Positions 1 through 9,132 of a DNA stretch of 64,000 bases are shown here, one piece after another; position 1 is the stretch's first letter, and each line of letters begins with the position of its first letter. Origin of the DNA: Bacteroidaceae bacterium (GTDB lineage Bacteria; Bacteroidota; Bacteroidia; Bacteroidales; Bacteroidaceae); NCBI GenBank assembly GCA_017524545.1, contig JAFXVN010000022.1, forward strand, positions 25,473 through 89,472, written 5' to 3'. The notes beneath the pieces are model-generated. The model was not told the origin of the DNA, made no database searches, and saw nothing but the letters and a program-made list of their open reading frames with translations. The translations under genes were made by a program, and so were the position numbers.

Positions 1-527
1 TAGTTGGCCTCGGAGTGTCCCTGATTGCCTACCTGAGTGACAATCTCGGGGTGGCGGTTTGCCATCTCAATGAGGATTTCGCCCTCCTGGAAGGTGCGGA
101 TGAGGGGTTTCTCGCAATAGACGTGCTTGCCGTGCTTCATGGCTGCCATGCAGACAAAGAAGTGCGTGTGGTCGGGCACGCTGACGGCAACAGCATCGAA
201 GTGGTCGCTGTACTCGTCGAAAAGCTTGCGGAAGTCGGTGTAGCGCTTGGCGTTGGGGTACATGCTCAATGCCTTCTGGCACTGCTTGCCCTGCAGGTCA
301 ACGTCGCAAAGCGCAACGACCTCCACCAGACCAGTCTTGGCGAATTCGTCGATATTCTGCTGACCACGGTTGCCGATGCCGATATAGGCAATCCTTACTT
401 TCTCATTCTTGGGTTCTGGAGCGGGCTGCGCCTTCTTCTTATTGCCAGCCAGCAACTCGCCGGGAGCCAAAGCCATACCTGCCGTGGCAAGCCCCATTCC
501 TTTCAAAAAACTTCTTCTCGTTGACAT
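1..527 (-). CDS. Gfo/Idh/MocA family oxidoreductase, N-terminal part
   Basis: This is the first 175 residues of an NAD(P)-dependent sugar dehydrogenase-like protein; the rest lies left of the window. The N terminus MSTRRSFLKG followed by a hydrophobic run is a Tat-type export signal, so it probably acts outside the cytoplasm. A Rossmann nucleotide-binding motif (VRIAYIGIGNRGQ, about residues 44-56) and the family EKP motif (CEKPL, about residue 140) are visible, followed by VGNQGHS, which is common in exported Bacteroidetes members. Some exported relatives are GH109-type NAD-dependent glycosidases, but the substrate cannot be told from this fragment. The start is fixed by the ATG at 527, just before the Tat motif and 25 bases downstream of a promoter element. 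Confidence 0.9.
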   Translation of the reverse strand, partial: MSTRRSFLKGMGLATAGMALAPGELLAGNKKKAQPAPEPKNEKVRIAYIGIGNRGQQNIDEFAKTGLVEVVALCDVDLQGKQCQKALSMYPNAKRYTDFRKLFDEYSDHFDAVAVSVPDHTHFFVCMAAMKHGKHVYCEKPLIRTFQEGEILIEMANRHPEIVTQVGNQGHSEAN

Positions 528-551
528 AATAATATTATTAAAATTCGTTTG

Positions 552-559
552 CAAAGATA
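552..559 (-). promoter_or_regulatory. Bacteroidetes -7 element TATCTTTG
   Basis: The minus strand reads TATCTTTG, a match to the Bacteroidetes TAnnTTTG -7 consensus, 25 bases before the ATG of the oxidoreductase gene. The -33 element was not assigned. Confidence 0.7.
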
Positions 560-670
560 GCAAAAATAATCATAACGGCAAAGGAATGCAAGTTAAAAAG
601 TGTGCAACGCGGCATATTTTCTTTCAGAAGCTAATAATAGTTCGTGTAATTCGCGGTTAAATATACATAA

Positions 671-702
671 GAGGGCATGTCTGTTTATTTAGACACGCCC
701 TC
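671..702 (-). terminator. Hairpin downstream of the small acidic protein gene
   Basis: Arms gagggcatgtct (671-682) and agacacgccctc (691-702) pair almost perfectly around an A+T loop. The hairpin lies just past the stop of the small gene at 729-893 and before the next promoter, so it probably ends that transcript. The T-run is weak. Confidence 0.6.
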
Positions 703-728
703 TTTGTCTGTATGACTGGTATGTGAAC

Positions 729-893
729 TTACCAGTCTATGTCCCAGTCAGCGTCGCTTTCGCCACCGCCCTGTTCCTTAACGTACTCTTCGTCGCCAGA
801 TTCGTCCTGCTCCAAGCGAAGGCTCATTGCCATCATGGCCTCCATTTCGGCCACGTCCACCTGCAAGGTGGGTGCTATATATGTATTTTTCAT
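729..893 (-). CDS. Small acidic protein, MKxxYIxP family (copy A)
   Basis: A 54-residue reading frame starting MKNTYIAPTLQVDVAEMEAM and ending in an Asp/Trp-rich tail (DADWDIDW). It shares its plan with two other frames here (5493-5654 and 47990-48166): MK, two residues, Tyr, hydrophobic, one residue, Pro; then a hydrophobic/methionine segment; then a very acidic C terminus. There is no signal peptide or membrane segment. It lies 65 bases downstream of the sialidase gene on the same strand and is followed by a hairpin, so it is probably the last gene of that transcript. Similar small frames are common in Prevotella and are of unknown function; copy-to-copy conservation is the main evidence that it is real. 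Confidence 0.7.
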   Translation of the reverse strand: MKNTYIAPTLQVDVAEMEAMMAMSLRLEQDESGDEEYVKEQGGGESDADWDIDW

Positions 894-898
894 CACAA

Positions 899-957
899 TA
901 ATTTACTATTTGACGATTTACGATTTACTATTTATTTACGATTTGGCAATTGAGCAA
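899..957. repeat. A+T-rich iterated intergenic repeat (ttacgattta type)
   Basis: Short units such as tttactattt, gacgatttac and atttacgatt are iterated between the sialidase gene and the small protein gene. Closely similar tracts occur at 6930-6985, 8812-8838 and 13772-13823, always in short gaps between minus-strand genes. Confidence 0.7.
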
Positions 958-958
958 T

Positions 959-3900
959 TCACTTGACCGCAACCTTCTTGCCATTCACGATGTTGATACC
1001 CTTCTGTACCTTACTCATGCGCTGACCAGCGAGGTTATAGATGATAGCCCCCTCTTCCGTCTCCCCGAGGGGAGAGACAATGCCAGTTGCATCATCGAAG
1101 ATGACATTGAAAGCCTTGATGCCTGCGCCTGCAGGTGTCTCGATGTGGCTGCGGAAGCCAGTCACGTTCGTGCCATTGTACAGCTTGAACGTCGGGCCGC
1201 TCTGCAAGGTATAGATATTTGCTGCGATGCTTGTCCTTGCCACGGTTGCCACGCTGCCCACGAGGTCGCTCGTGTAGTCGGCATCATTGCTGGCAATGGT
1301 GAAGTTGTATGTGCCTGCTTCAGCTTCAACAAGTACGCCTGTCCCTGCCTTCACTGCCTCTACTTCGTCGAAGTGGATTGTGGCACCTGATGGATTCTCC
1401 AGATTCTTCGTGGCACTGTAAACCTTCACGTCCTCAGGTGTTGTCAGAGCAACGGGGCTGTAGAAGGTGGCCAGGCCGAGGCTCTTGACGGTGACAGGCA
1501 CAGAGGTGACATCCTCGACGGTCCAGACATAGCCCTGGTCGTTGTTGTAGCCGCTGCCACGGTCGATGGTGCCGTTGCTGTCTCTATGATAGGTGTAGCG
1601 GCTGTTCGTCTGGATGGTATATTTGCCGTCGTAGTAGCTGTTAGGCTCGATGGCTGCCTTGTAGCTGGTGCCCACGGGAGCCAGACCCTTGGCGTTGCCG
1701 TCGAGGTACTGGCCTGTCGTGTAGGACACTAGTCCGTCGGTGCTGTAGTACCAGAGCGTGGATGCTGCGTCGCCTGTTGCCACCTTAACTTCACCTTCGA
1801 CGACAGCCAGATAGGCTTCGGACTGCGTGCTCTTGAAGCGGTAGAAATGGCCGGGACGCGGACTCTTCACTGCTTCAGCTTCTGCCTGTGCCTTGTCGAA
1901 GTAGTACTGGTTCAAGGTGATGTCCTTGATGTCGTGTGCCTTCTGATAAACGAGGCAGTAGCCTGTCGGGTGCTTGGTCTCGTCCTTCGCACACTCCTCG
2001 AAGAGGATGTCCATCGTGCCGTCGCCATTGCCAAGGAGAATGGAGTATGCTCCCCAGTTGTGCGTCACGTTCATGCCCTGCGTCCAGCTTGCACCGCCAG
2101 CGGTAGAGAAGTCGGCTGTGGTGAAGCCTGTTGCCTTAGGCAGAGCGATGAAGTAGTACTGAATCTCGCGACGCTGGGGGCTGCTGGTCATGGGAGCTGT
2201 CTCGACGATGACTGTGTTCTTCTCGCCGTAAGCATCGTAGGCTTCCACCATCTCCACGTCACCGTTGCAGGACGTGGCAACAGCATTGTTCCACTGGTTG
2301 GTGGGTCCCCACTGGCCTGTAGCCGTGTCGAAGTCGCTATAGTTGAACACATTCACATAGCGAGAGGTGTTGCCTTTGCCGACAAGCAGAAGGTCGCCGT
2401 CGGGAAGTTCCACAACATGTGCCTCGTCGCCATTGTTGGCAATCTGGCCGCCAAGCACTTTCCATGTGGCACCGAAGTCGTCGGAATAGACCACCACGTC
2501 GCCGCCGTTCACGTCAACAGCATTGTAGATACGGTTGTACTGGGCACCTTCTGCCTTGCGGACAGACTGGATAATCCGGCCACTGGTGAAGAAGGAACGC
2601 ACGATGCCGCTGCTGCCGTCGGCTGCACGGATACCGGCATCCACGAATGCCTGCATGAGGGCTGGCTGGATGTATTCGTAGTTGCCCCATGTCTCGCCGC
2701 CGTCGGTAGAGCGCCAAGCAACACATCCTTGCTGCTGCTGGCTGACGTCGGGGTTATAGACAGAGTTTGTCCAGCGGGCATTACCTCCGCAGCAAACCAT
2801 CAGGACGTCGTTGCCGGAGTTGCCGGGCGTATTGTCTGCCACAGCTGCAGGGTCGCCGAAGCTCCACTCGATGACGTTCTCTGTGTTCACACCCCAGTTG
2901 CCCTGTGCCACACGGATGGCAGGACTCCAGGTCTCGCCGCCGTCGTCACTGTAGCGACGCTCGATGCTCGTCGGGCCAATGCCCACATCGGTGTTGCCGG
3001 GACGGTAGTCGGCAAAGGCTATGATGCGACCGCTCTTTGTGCGGATGATGGCAGGCAGACGATAAGCTTCGGTCATGTCTTCGTTGTAGTCGTACCAGAG
3101 GTTCAGTCCGTTGCCTGTAGAAGCGGTGTAGTTAGCCACAAGGGTAGCGCCGTCGGCCACTGAGGTAAGTTCGCCGGCCTCAATGCTTGTACCATAGTCC
3201 GTGTCGCCAATCGTGAAGCCCGTGAAGTCGTAGCCGCGATAGCTCGTTGCAATGGCGGTGAAAGTCATGTCAAGGTATTGCAGTCCCGTCTCTTGGGTGT
3301 CGGCATAGAGATACTTGTTGAAGGTAGAGCCGTCGTTCAGCACCATCGTAATCTTGCCGGCACGTGTGTTCTCTGCTTCAGTTGCGCCAGTCACGTTGAC
3401 GGCAACATTGATGGTCTTCGTATTGAGCAGGACTTCGATGGTTGCAATGACATTGGTGGCGTCGAAGTCAGCTGCGGCGATGATGGCACAGGAGTTGCCT
3501 TCGTCAATTGTTGACCAAGAGTCGAATATCGCACCTGTGGTCTGGCCTGACGTTGCATTCAGAGTCTTGCCATTGCCTTGAATCTTGAACATGCCGTTTG
3601 CCACTTTGGTCATGGTGATGGCAACGGGGATGTTGCCCAAAGTTGTACCGTCGCAGGAGACGAACTTCTCATCAGCCACGCTCCAAAGGTAGTACTTGCC
3701 TTCGTGCGAAACGATGGCGAAGTTGTTCACTTCGTAGCTGTTATTCTTTACCGTATTGGCCAGGCTGCCGTCAACAGTGGTATAGGTGCCACGCGGACAC
3801 TTGATGGTGTAAGCTTTGCTGTTGCTCAACTCACTGAGAGCTTCCACAAGGCCTTCCTTCTTGTTGATGTTAACCTTGATGGTGACGTTTGCATCAGCAA

Positions 3901-5080
3901 TAGTGCCTTCGGTCGTGATGTCGTAGACAAAGGTGCTGTAGTCGCTGGTGAAGTTCGCAGGGATGTTGATGCCGCTGTTAGGCATGACGGTCTCTGTATG
4001 GGTAAGGCCAGTAGCCACGCCGTTGACGTACTGTTCGTATGTCACATCAATGGTGACGGAGGGAACCTCGACGGTCGTCTCATAGACATACCAGACGTTG
4101 TTGCCGCTGGTGCCGCTTACTGTGCCGCTGCCCCAGAAGGCGAGGCCATAGCCTGCACCGTTGTTATCGACGATGCTGCCGCTGGTGCTGTTCAGGTTCC
4201 AGCCGAAGTAGCTGCCGCTGCCGCCGTTGCTGTTATAGAAGGCGTATGTGCCGGCACTGCCCTTGGAGGCTGTAGTCTTCAGGCCACTGTCAATCCAGAC
4301 GCCATTGGCAAACTGAATGTTGTACAAACCTTCGCCAGCACTGAAGAAGCGGACGAGATAGGCAGCATTGTTCTTCGCATTTGTCTCGCTGAGGGAAGCG
4401 GCGGTGACAGTTGCTGGTGCACGCTTCACGGTGTTGCCTGCACCTGCGTCGTACATGGGAGACTCGCCATTACGCACCTGAGTCACGATGTACCACTTGG
4501 TGTTGTCTGCCACATCGGTAACGGCACTGATGCTCGACACCTTTTCCCCTACGGTGAGGAAGGCGTCGTCGGCAATGACTGGCTTCCACTGGGCGAACTC
4601 AGGGTCTTCGGTCAGCGTGATGGTGAACGAAGAGATGGCAATGCCGCTGTTGGGTGTACTCTGGTTAAACGAAGTACTGGAAGTAGAAAGTCCCGAAACG
4701 GAGAGCGTCGTGGTGCCGCTTGTTGCGAATGAAACAGCAGAGCCACCCTCGGCAGGTGTCAGCGTCTGGGCACCGCTCTGGGCTGTGCCTGTAATGGTGT
4801 AACCTGTAATCACATAGCCAGCCTGTGCCGTCAGGGTGTAGGTGCAGCCCGAAGCACCGGAATAGATGTAGCCGGTAGAGGTGGCGATGTTGTTCACACC
4901 CACGGAGAGCGTCACTTGCGGGTCTGTCGCAGTGGACACCCACTTACTTGCCCAAGTGCCTGTGCCGTTGGTAACCGTGTAAGAGCCAGTGCTCGTGCTG
5001 TAGGTCACTGTGTATTCCGTAGCCCATGCGCCAATTGCACAAAGCAGAGCGAAAAGGATTAAGGTTAGTTTTTTTCTCAT
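959..5080 (-). CDS. Exo-alpha-sialidase (GH33-type), multidomain secreted protein
   Basis: A 1373-residue secreted protein. It should cleave terminal sialic acids from host glycans. A signal peptide (MRKKLTLILFALLCAIGAWA) begins at 5080; an upstream in-frame extension to 5296 runs through intergenic repeats and a promoter and is rejected. Residues 20-650 are Thr/Ser-rich beta-type regions of unknown binding function. The catalytic beta-propeller starts near residue 660 with YRLPAIIR (673-680), the sialidase RIP-type motif. Asp boxes lie at about 710-718 (YSDDGGETW), 791-798 (STDGGETW) and 866-873 (SDDFGATW). The C terminus (about 1345-1373, IYNLAGQRMSKVQKG...NGKKVAVK) is the Prevotella sorting-tail type, suggesting type IX secretion or surface anchoring. 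The exact glycosidase specificity is inferred. Confidence 0.88.
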   Translation of the reverse strand: MRKKLTLILFALLCAIGAWATEYTVTYSTSTGSYTVTNGTGTWASKWVSTATDPQVTLSVGVNNIATSTGYIYSGASGCTYTLTAQAGYVITGYTITGTAQSGAQTLTPAEGGSAVSFATSGTTTLSVSGLSTSSTSFNQSTPNSGIAISSFTITLTEDPEFAQWKPVIADDAFLTVGEKVSSISAVTDVADNTKWYIVTQVRNGESPMYDAGAGNTVKRAPATVTAASLSETNAKNNAAYLVRFFSAGEGLYNIQFANGVWIDSGLKTTASKGSAGTYAFYNSNGGSGSYFGWNLNSTSGSIVDNNGAGYGLAFWGSGTVSGTSGNNVWYVYETTVEVPSVTIDVTYEQYVNGVATGLTHTETVMPNSGINIPANFTSDYSTFVYDITTEGTIADANVTIKVNINKKEGLVEALSELSNSKAYTIKCPRGTYTTVDGSLANTVKNNSYEVNNFAIVSHEGKYYLWSVADEKFVSCDGTTLGNIPVAITMTKVANGMFKIQGNGKTLNATSGQTTGAIFDSWSTIDEGNSCAIIAAADFDATNVIATIEVLLNTKTINVAVNVTGATEAENTRAGKITMVLNDGSTFNKYLYADTQETGLQYLDMTFTAIATSYRGYDFTGFTIGDTDYGTSIEAGELTSVADGATLVANYTASTGNGLNLWYDYNEDMTEAYRLPAIIRTKSGRIIAFADYRPGNTDVGIGPTSIERRYSDDGGETWSPAIRVAQGNWGVNTENVIEWSFGDPAAVADNTPGNSGNDVLMVCCGGNARWTNSVYNPDVSQQQQGCVAWRSTDGGETWGNYEYIQPALMQAFVDAGIRAADGSSGIVRSFFTSGRIIQSVRKAEGAQYNRIYNAVDVNGGDVVVYSDDFGATWKVLGGQIANNGDEAHVVELPDGDLLLVGKGNTSRYVNVFNYSDFDTATGQWGPTNQWNNAVATSCNGDVEMVEAYDAYGEKNTVIVETAPMTSSPQRREIQYYFIALPKATGFTTADFSTAGGASWTQGMNVTHNWGAYSILLGNGDGTMDILFEECAKDETKHPTGYCLVYQKAHDIKDITLNQYYFDKAQAEAEAVKSPRPGHFYRFKSTQSEAYLAVVEGEVKVATGDAASTLWYYSTDGLVSYTTGQYLDGNAKGLAPVGTSYKAAIEPNSYYDGKYTIQTNSRYTYHRDSNGTIDRGSGYNNDQGYVWTVEDVTSVPVTVKSLGLATFYSPVALTTPEDVKVYSATKNLENPSGATIHFDEVEAVKAGTGVLVEAEAGTYNFTIASNDADYTSDLVGSVATVARTSIAANIYTLQSGPTFKLYNGTNVTGFRSHIETPAGAGIKAFNVIFDDATGIVSPLGETEEGAIIYNLAGQRMSKVQKGINIVNGKKVAVK

Positions 5081-5166
5081 GTTAATTAGGTAAAAGTTAT
5101 GAAAATGATGATAATTATCAACTCCACGAATGCGCAAGACAGAGTGCACCCTTCTCAATGCGTGCG

Positions 5167-5174
5167 CAAAGGTA
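5167..5174 (-). promoter_or_regulatory. Bacteroidetes -7 element TACCTTTG for the sialidase gene
   Basis: The minus strand reads TACCTTTG about 87 bases upstream of the signal-peptide ATG at 5080. It supports the shorter start, because the longer frame would begin upstream of the promoter. Confidence 0.7.
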
Positions 5175-5275
5175 AGGTTTTTTTCTGAAACTTGCAAGGA
5201 ATCAGGCGAAAACAATCCCTTAACAGGAAAGAGGCGCAAGCGGCATAGGCTGAGGCTGAAGCTGGGGTGAAAAAT

Positions 5276-5339
5276 TTGTTTCGGCAGCGGAAACACTTTG
5301 TTTCACGGGCGAAACAAAGTGTTTCAACGTGCGAAACAA
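5276..5339. repeat. Nested GAAACA palindrome
   Basis: Perfect 15-base arms gaaacactttgtttc (5290-5304) and gaaacaaagtgtttc (5311-5325) sit around a 6-base loop. They are enclosed by a second pair, ttgtttcg (5276-5283) and cgaaacaa (5332-5339). A variant array of the same motif occurs at 55031-55107. Confidence 0.85.
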
Positions 5340-5375
5340 CATGGCGGGCTGAGGCACATTTGCCATTATACAACA

Positions 5376-5452
5376 AACGGATTTCACGGATTAAACGGGT
5401 TTAGTGGTGTTGAAACCAGCTAATAAATTCCGTTTAATCCGTGAAATCCGTT
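5376..5452. repeat. Perfect 23-base inverted repeat, REP-like
   Basis: Left arm 5376-5398 (starts aacggatttcacgg) is the exact reverse complement of right arm 5430-5452, with a 31-base loop. It lies between the small gene at 5493-5654 and the sialidase promoter and could act as a transcript end. The arm resembles the CACGGATTAAACGG-type extragenic repeats common in Bacteroidetes. Confidence 0.8.
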
Positions 5453-5492
5453 GTCGTTAATGAAGACACAAGCTCACGGGACACAGAGGGCA

Positions 5493-5654
5493 TTACTCCT
5501 CGTCGTTCCAGATGCCCCAGTCGTCGTCTTCCTTGGTCAGTGCCTGGCTGCCATCAACTTCTGTTTTACTATTGATTGCCAAGCTCTCTGCCAACATCTG
5601 AGCTGCTTGCGTCTCTTCCACCTGCATTGCAGGAATCATGTATGACCTTTTCAT
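5493..5654 (-). CDS. Small acidic protein, MKxxYIxP family (copy B)
   Basis: A 53-residue frame starting MKRSYMIPAMQVEETQAAQM and ending EDDDWGIWNDEE. It has the same plan as copies A (729-893) and C (47990-48166): a conserved MKxxYxxP start, a Gln/Met-rich middle and an acidic Trp-containing tail. It has its own promoter element (5736-5743) and is bounded downstream by a perfect inverted repeat, so it appears to be monocistronic. No signal peptide or domain is recognised and the function is unknown. Confidence 0.7.
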   Translation of the reverse strand: MKRSYMIPAMQVEETQAAQMLAESLAINSKTEVDGSQALTKEDDDWGIWNDEE

Positions 5655-5735
5655 TATAACTTGTATTTATTGTTTTATTTAATTACTTTTGACGGTTTAT
5701 GTGTCGGGCGCTTGTCTTTGCACCCTTTGCGGTTG

Positions 5736-5743
5736 CAAAGGTA
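5736..5743 (-). promoter_or_regulatory. Bacteroidetes -7 element TACCTTTG for small protein B
   Basis: TACCTTTG on the minus strand, about 82 bases upstream of the ATG at 5654 and downstream of trpS. Confidence 0.65.
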
Positions 5744-5839
5744 CGCTTTTTTCGAGAAACTTGCAAATAATCAGGCAACTATTTCACACGACACTTCACC
5801 CCACGCGCATACGCGCGCTAATATATATATAAGGTAGTC

Positions 5840-6928
<1,089 letters not shown>

Positions 6929-6929
6929 T

Positions 6930-7004
6930 TACTATTTAACTATTTACGATTTACTATTTATTTACAATTTAACTATTTTGCTATTTGGTTCCCCCTAAAG
7001 GGGG
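6930..7004. repeat. A+T-rich iterated repeat followed by a ccccctaaaggggg palindrome
   Basis: The gap between mutL and trpS holds tandem variants of tttactattta and atttacaattt (6930-6985). A short perfect palindrome ccccctaaaggggg (6991-7004) touches the mutL stop codon. The first part matches the tracts at 899-957 and 13772-13823. Confidence 0.7.
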
Positions 7005-8804
7005 TTAGGGGGTCCTAAACATCTTATCTATTTGCTCCTGCTGGAGGATGGTGAGAATGGTCTTGCCGTCGGGCGAGAGATTCTGTATCTCGCACTGGAA
7101 AAGGTCGCCGATGAGGGTTTCCATCTGCACAGGGGTGAGCACCTCGCCCACCTCGATGGCATTGCTGCGTGCCAACACAAGCGCCAAGCGATGGTGCAGG
7201 GCATCGGCATGACCACCGTCCTGCTGCTTGACGGATTCGACCATCTGCTGGACGACAGCCACAGGATTGTTCTGCCCCGAAGGTGTACCCACGATGGAGA
7301 AGCTGCTGCCACCAAGTGGGGTGATGTCGAAGCCAAGGCTCCGCACATCGTCGAGGATGCCGGTGAGGAGGGCCGCATCGGAGGGCGGGAGTTCGAGCAG
7401 CTCGGGGAAGAGGAGTCCCTGCGCAGCGGCACTATGCTCCTGCATCTGCTTCATGTAGCGTTCGTAAAGGATGCGGATGTGGGCACGACGCTGGTCAACC
7501 ATCATCAAGCCCGACTGCACAGCGGTGAGGATGTACTGGCCTTTGTACTGGAAGTGCTGGGTGCTGATTTCATTCTCTTCTGAAAAAAGAGAAGGGGCAG
7601 GAGGCGAGGGACAAGGCGTTCCTTGCTCCTTACCCCCTGCCCCTTCGAAGAGCTTCTCCCACTGGCGCATGGGCTTACGGGTCTCGCTATGGCTGCTGAA
7701 AGGATTGAAACTGGTGTCGTACTGCACCCGGGGTGCCTTGATGCCTGTCAGACCACCCGCTTGAAAAGCTGGGATGTCGGGGCGATCCTCTACATCGAAA
7801 TCGATGGTAGGCACAGCATTGAACTTGCCCAAAGCATCGCGCACAGCAGCCACGATGATGCTCCAAATCTCCTGTTCGTTCTCGAACTTAATCTCTGTCT
7901 TCGTGGGGTGTATGTTGACATCGATGTTGGCAGGCTCCACCTGGAAGAAAATGAAATAAGGCACTTGGTCGCCCTCGGGGATGAGGTGGTTGAAAGCCTC
8001 CATCACAGCATAGTGGAAGCGCGGATGGCGCATGAAGCGACCGTTGACGAAGAGATACTGCGAAGCGCCCTTCTTGCGTGCCGCCTCGGGCTTGCCCACG
8101 AAACCGCTCACCTGCACCAACGAGGTCTCCACCTGCACCGGCAAGAGCTGTTCGCCAAGCCGTTTGCCGAAAATGCCTACGATGCGCTGCATAGGACTGC
8201 CCGCAGGCAACTGCATCAGGCGGTTGCCATTGCTCGAAAGCGTAAAGGTTACAGACGGATTGACCAACGCAATGCGCTCGAAGTCCTGTATGATGTTGTT
8301 CAGCTCCGTTTGGTTCGACTTGAGGAACTTCCTGCGTGCCGGCACGTTGAAGAAAAGATTGCTGACCTCGAAATTGGCTCCGACGGGACAGGAGCAAACC
8401 TCCTGCGAGATGACGTGCGACCCTTCGAGATACAGCTGCACACCCACGTCCTGCTCTGCCGTGCGCGTCGTGAGCTTCACCTGTGCCACGGCAGCAATAG
8501 AGGCAAGCGCCTCTCCACGAAAGCCCATCGTGCGGAGCTTGAAGAGGTCTTCTGCCTTTGCAATCTTGGATGTTGCATGACGCTCGAACGCCATGCGGGC
8601 ATCCGTCTCGCTCATTCCCTTGCCATCGTCGATGACCTGTATGGACGTCCTTCCTGCATCCTGCACCAGCACATCGATGGTCGAAGCACCGGCATCGACG
8701 GCATTCTCCATCAGCTCCTTGATGACGGATGCCGGACGCTGCACGACCTCGCCAGCTGCTATCTGGTTGGCGACCGAATCGGGAAGGAGGTGAATGATGT
8801 CCAT
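7005..8804 (-). CDS. mutL: DNA mismatch repair protein MutL
   Basis: A 599-residue GHKL ATPase that links MutS mismatch recognition to downstream repair. The N-terminal ATPase motifs are intact: ENAVDAG (33-39), DDGKGM (59-64) and RTMGFRGEAL (91-100). A variable linker carries a G+C-rich inserted palindrome (7592-7645; about residues 387-404, EGAGGKEQGTPCPSPPAP). In the C-terminal domain the usual endonuclease motif DQHAxxE is replaced by DQRRAHIRILYE (437-448). The distal CPHGRP-type motif is replaced by LSPDGKTIL (576-584). Metal-dependent nicking is therefore doubtful. The gene lies between a small membrane protein gene and trpS. Confidence 0.95.
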   Translation of the reverse strand: MDIIHLLPDSVANQIAAGEVVQRPASVIKELMENAVDAGASTIDVLVQDAGRTSIQVIDDGKGMSETDARMAFERHATSKIAKAEDLFKLRTMGFRGEALASIAAVAQVKLTTRTAEQDVGVQLYLEGSHVISQEVCSCPVGANFEVSNLFFNVPARRKFLKSNQTELNNIIQDFERIALVNPSVTFTLSSNGNRLMQLPAGSPMQRIVGIFGKRLGEQLLPVQVETSLVQVSGFVGKPEAARKKGASQYLFVNGRFMRHPRFHYAVMEAFNHLIPEGDQVPYFIFFQVEPANIDVNIHPTKTEIKFENEQEIWSIIVAAVRDALGKFNAVPTIDFDVEDRPDIPAFQAGGLTGIKAPRVQYDTSFNPFSSHSETRKPMRQWEKLFEGAGGKEQGTPCPSPPAPSLFSEENEISTQHFQYKGQYILTAVQSGLMMVDQRRAHIRILYERYMKQMQEHSAAAQGLLFPELLELPPSDAALLTGILDDVRSLGFDITPLGGSSFSIVGTPSGQNNPVAVVQQMVESVKQQDGGHADALHHRLALVLARSNAIEVGEVLTPVQMETLIGDLFQCEIQNLSPDGKTILTILQQEQIDKMFRTP

Positions 8805-8838
8805 GTATGTGATTTACATTTTGACGATTTACAATTTA

Positions 8839-9132
8839 TTATCTCATCCCAGTCAAGAGGAAGCGCCAAATGACAATGAGGGCGAAGATAAGGGCGATGA
8901 TGACGGGCCAGCCAAGCTTCGAACCGCCCTCCTTGTGCTTCTGGGCACGAGGAGTATAGTTGATGAACGTGCCACGGAACTTGTCTGTATCGTATGGCAC
9001 ATCGCTGGCAGGTGTATCGCCTTGCTCGCGCTTCACATCCTCGACCAACTTCTGTATGCGGTCGCGGGACTCATCGGTATAGATGCTTACGCGGCGGAAG
9101 CTGCGTGGCTTCCTGGTGGAGAAGAGTTTCAT
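8839..9132 (-). CDS. Small C-terminally anchored membrane protein
   Basis: A 97-residue protein with a basic, polar N-terminal part (MKLFSTRKPRSFRRVSIYTD) and one hydrophobic segment near the end (about residues 74-93), which suggests a tail-anchored inner-membrane protein. Its start overlaps the stop of the OstA-like gene by 4 bases, so the two are probably translationally coupled. I do not recognise a named family. The place between OstA-like and mutL looks like a Bacteroidetes-conserved arrangement, but no function can be read from the sequence. Confidence 0.8.
   Translation of the reverse strand: MKLFSTRKPRSFRRVSIYTDESRDRIQKLVEDVKREQGDTPASDVPYDTDKFRGTFINYTPRAQKHKEGGSKLGWPVIIALIFALIVIWRFLLTGMR

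Noticed and set aside
5081-5296. 72-residue N-terminal extension of the sialidase
   Set aside because: It runs through a promoter element and palindromic repeats and lies upstream of a good signal peptide at 5080.
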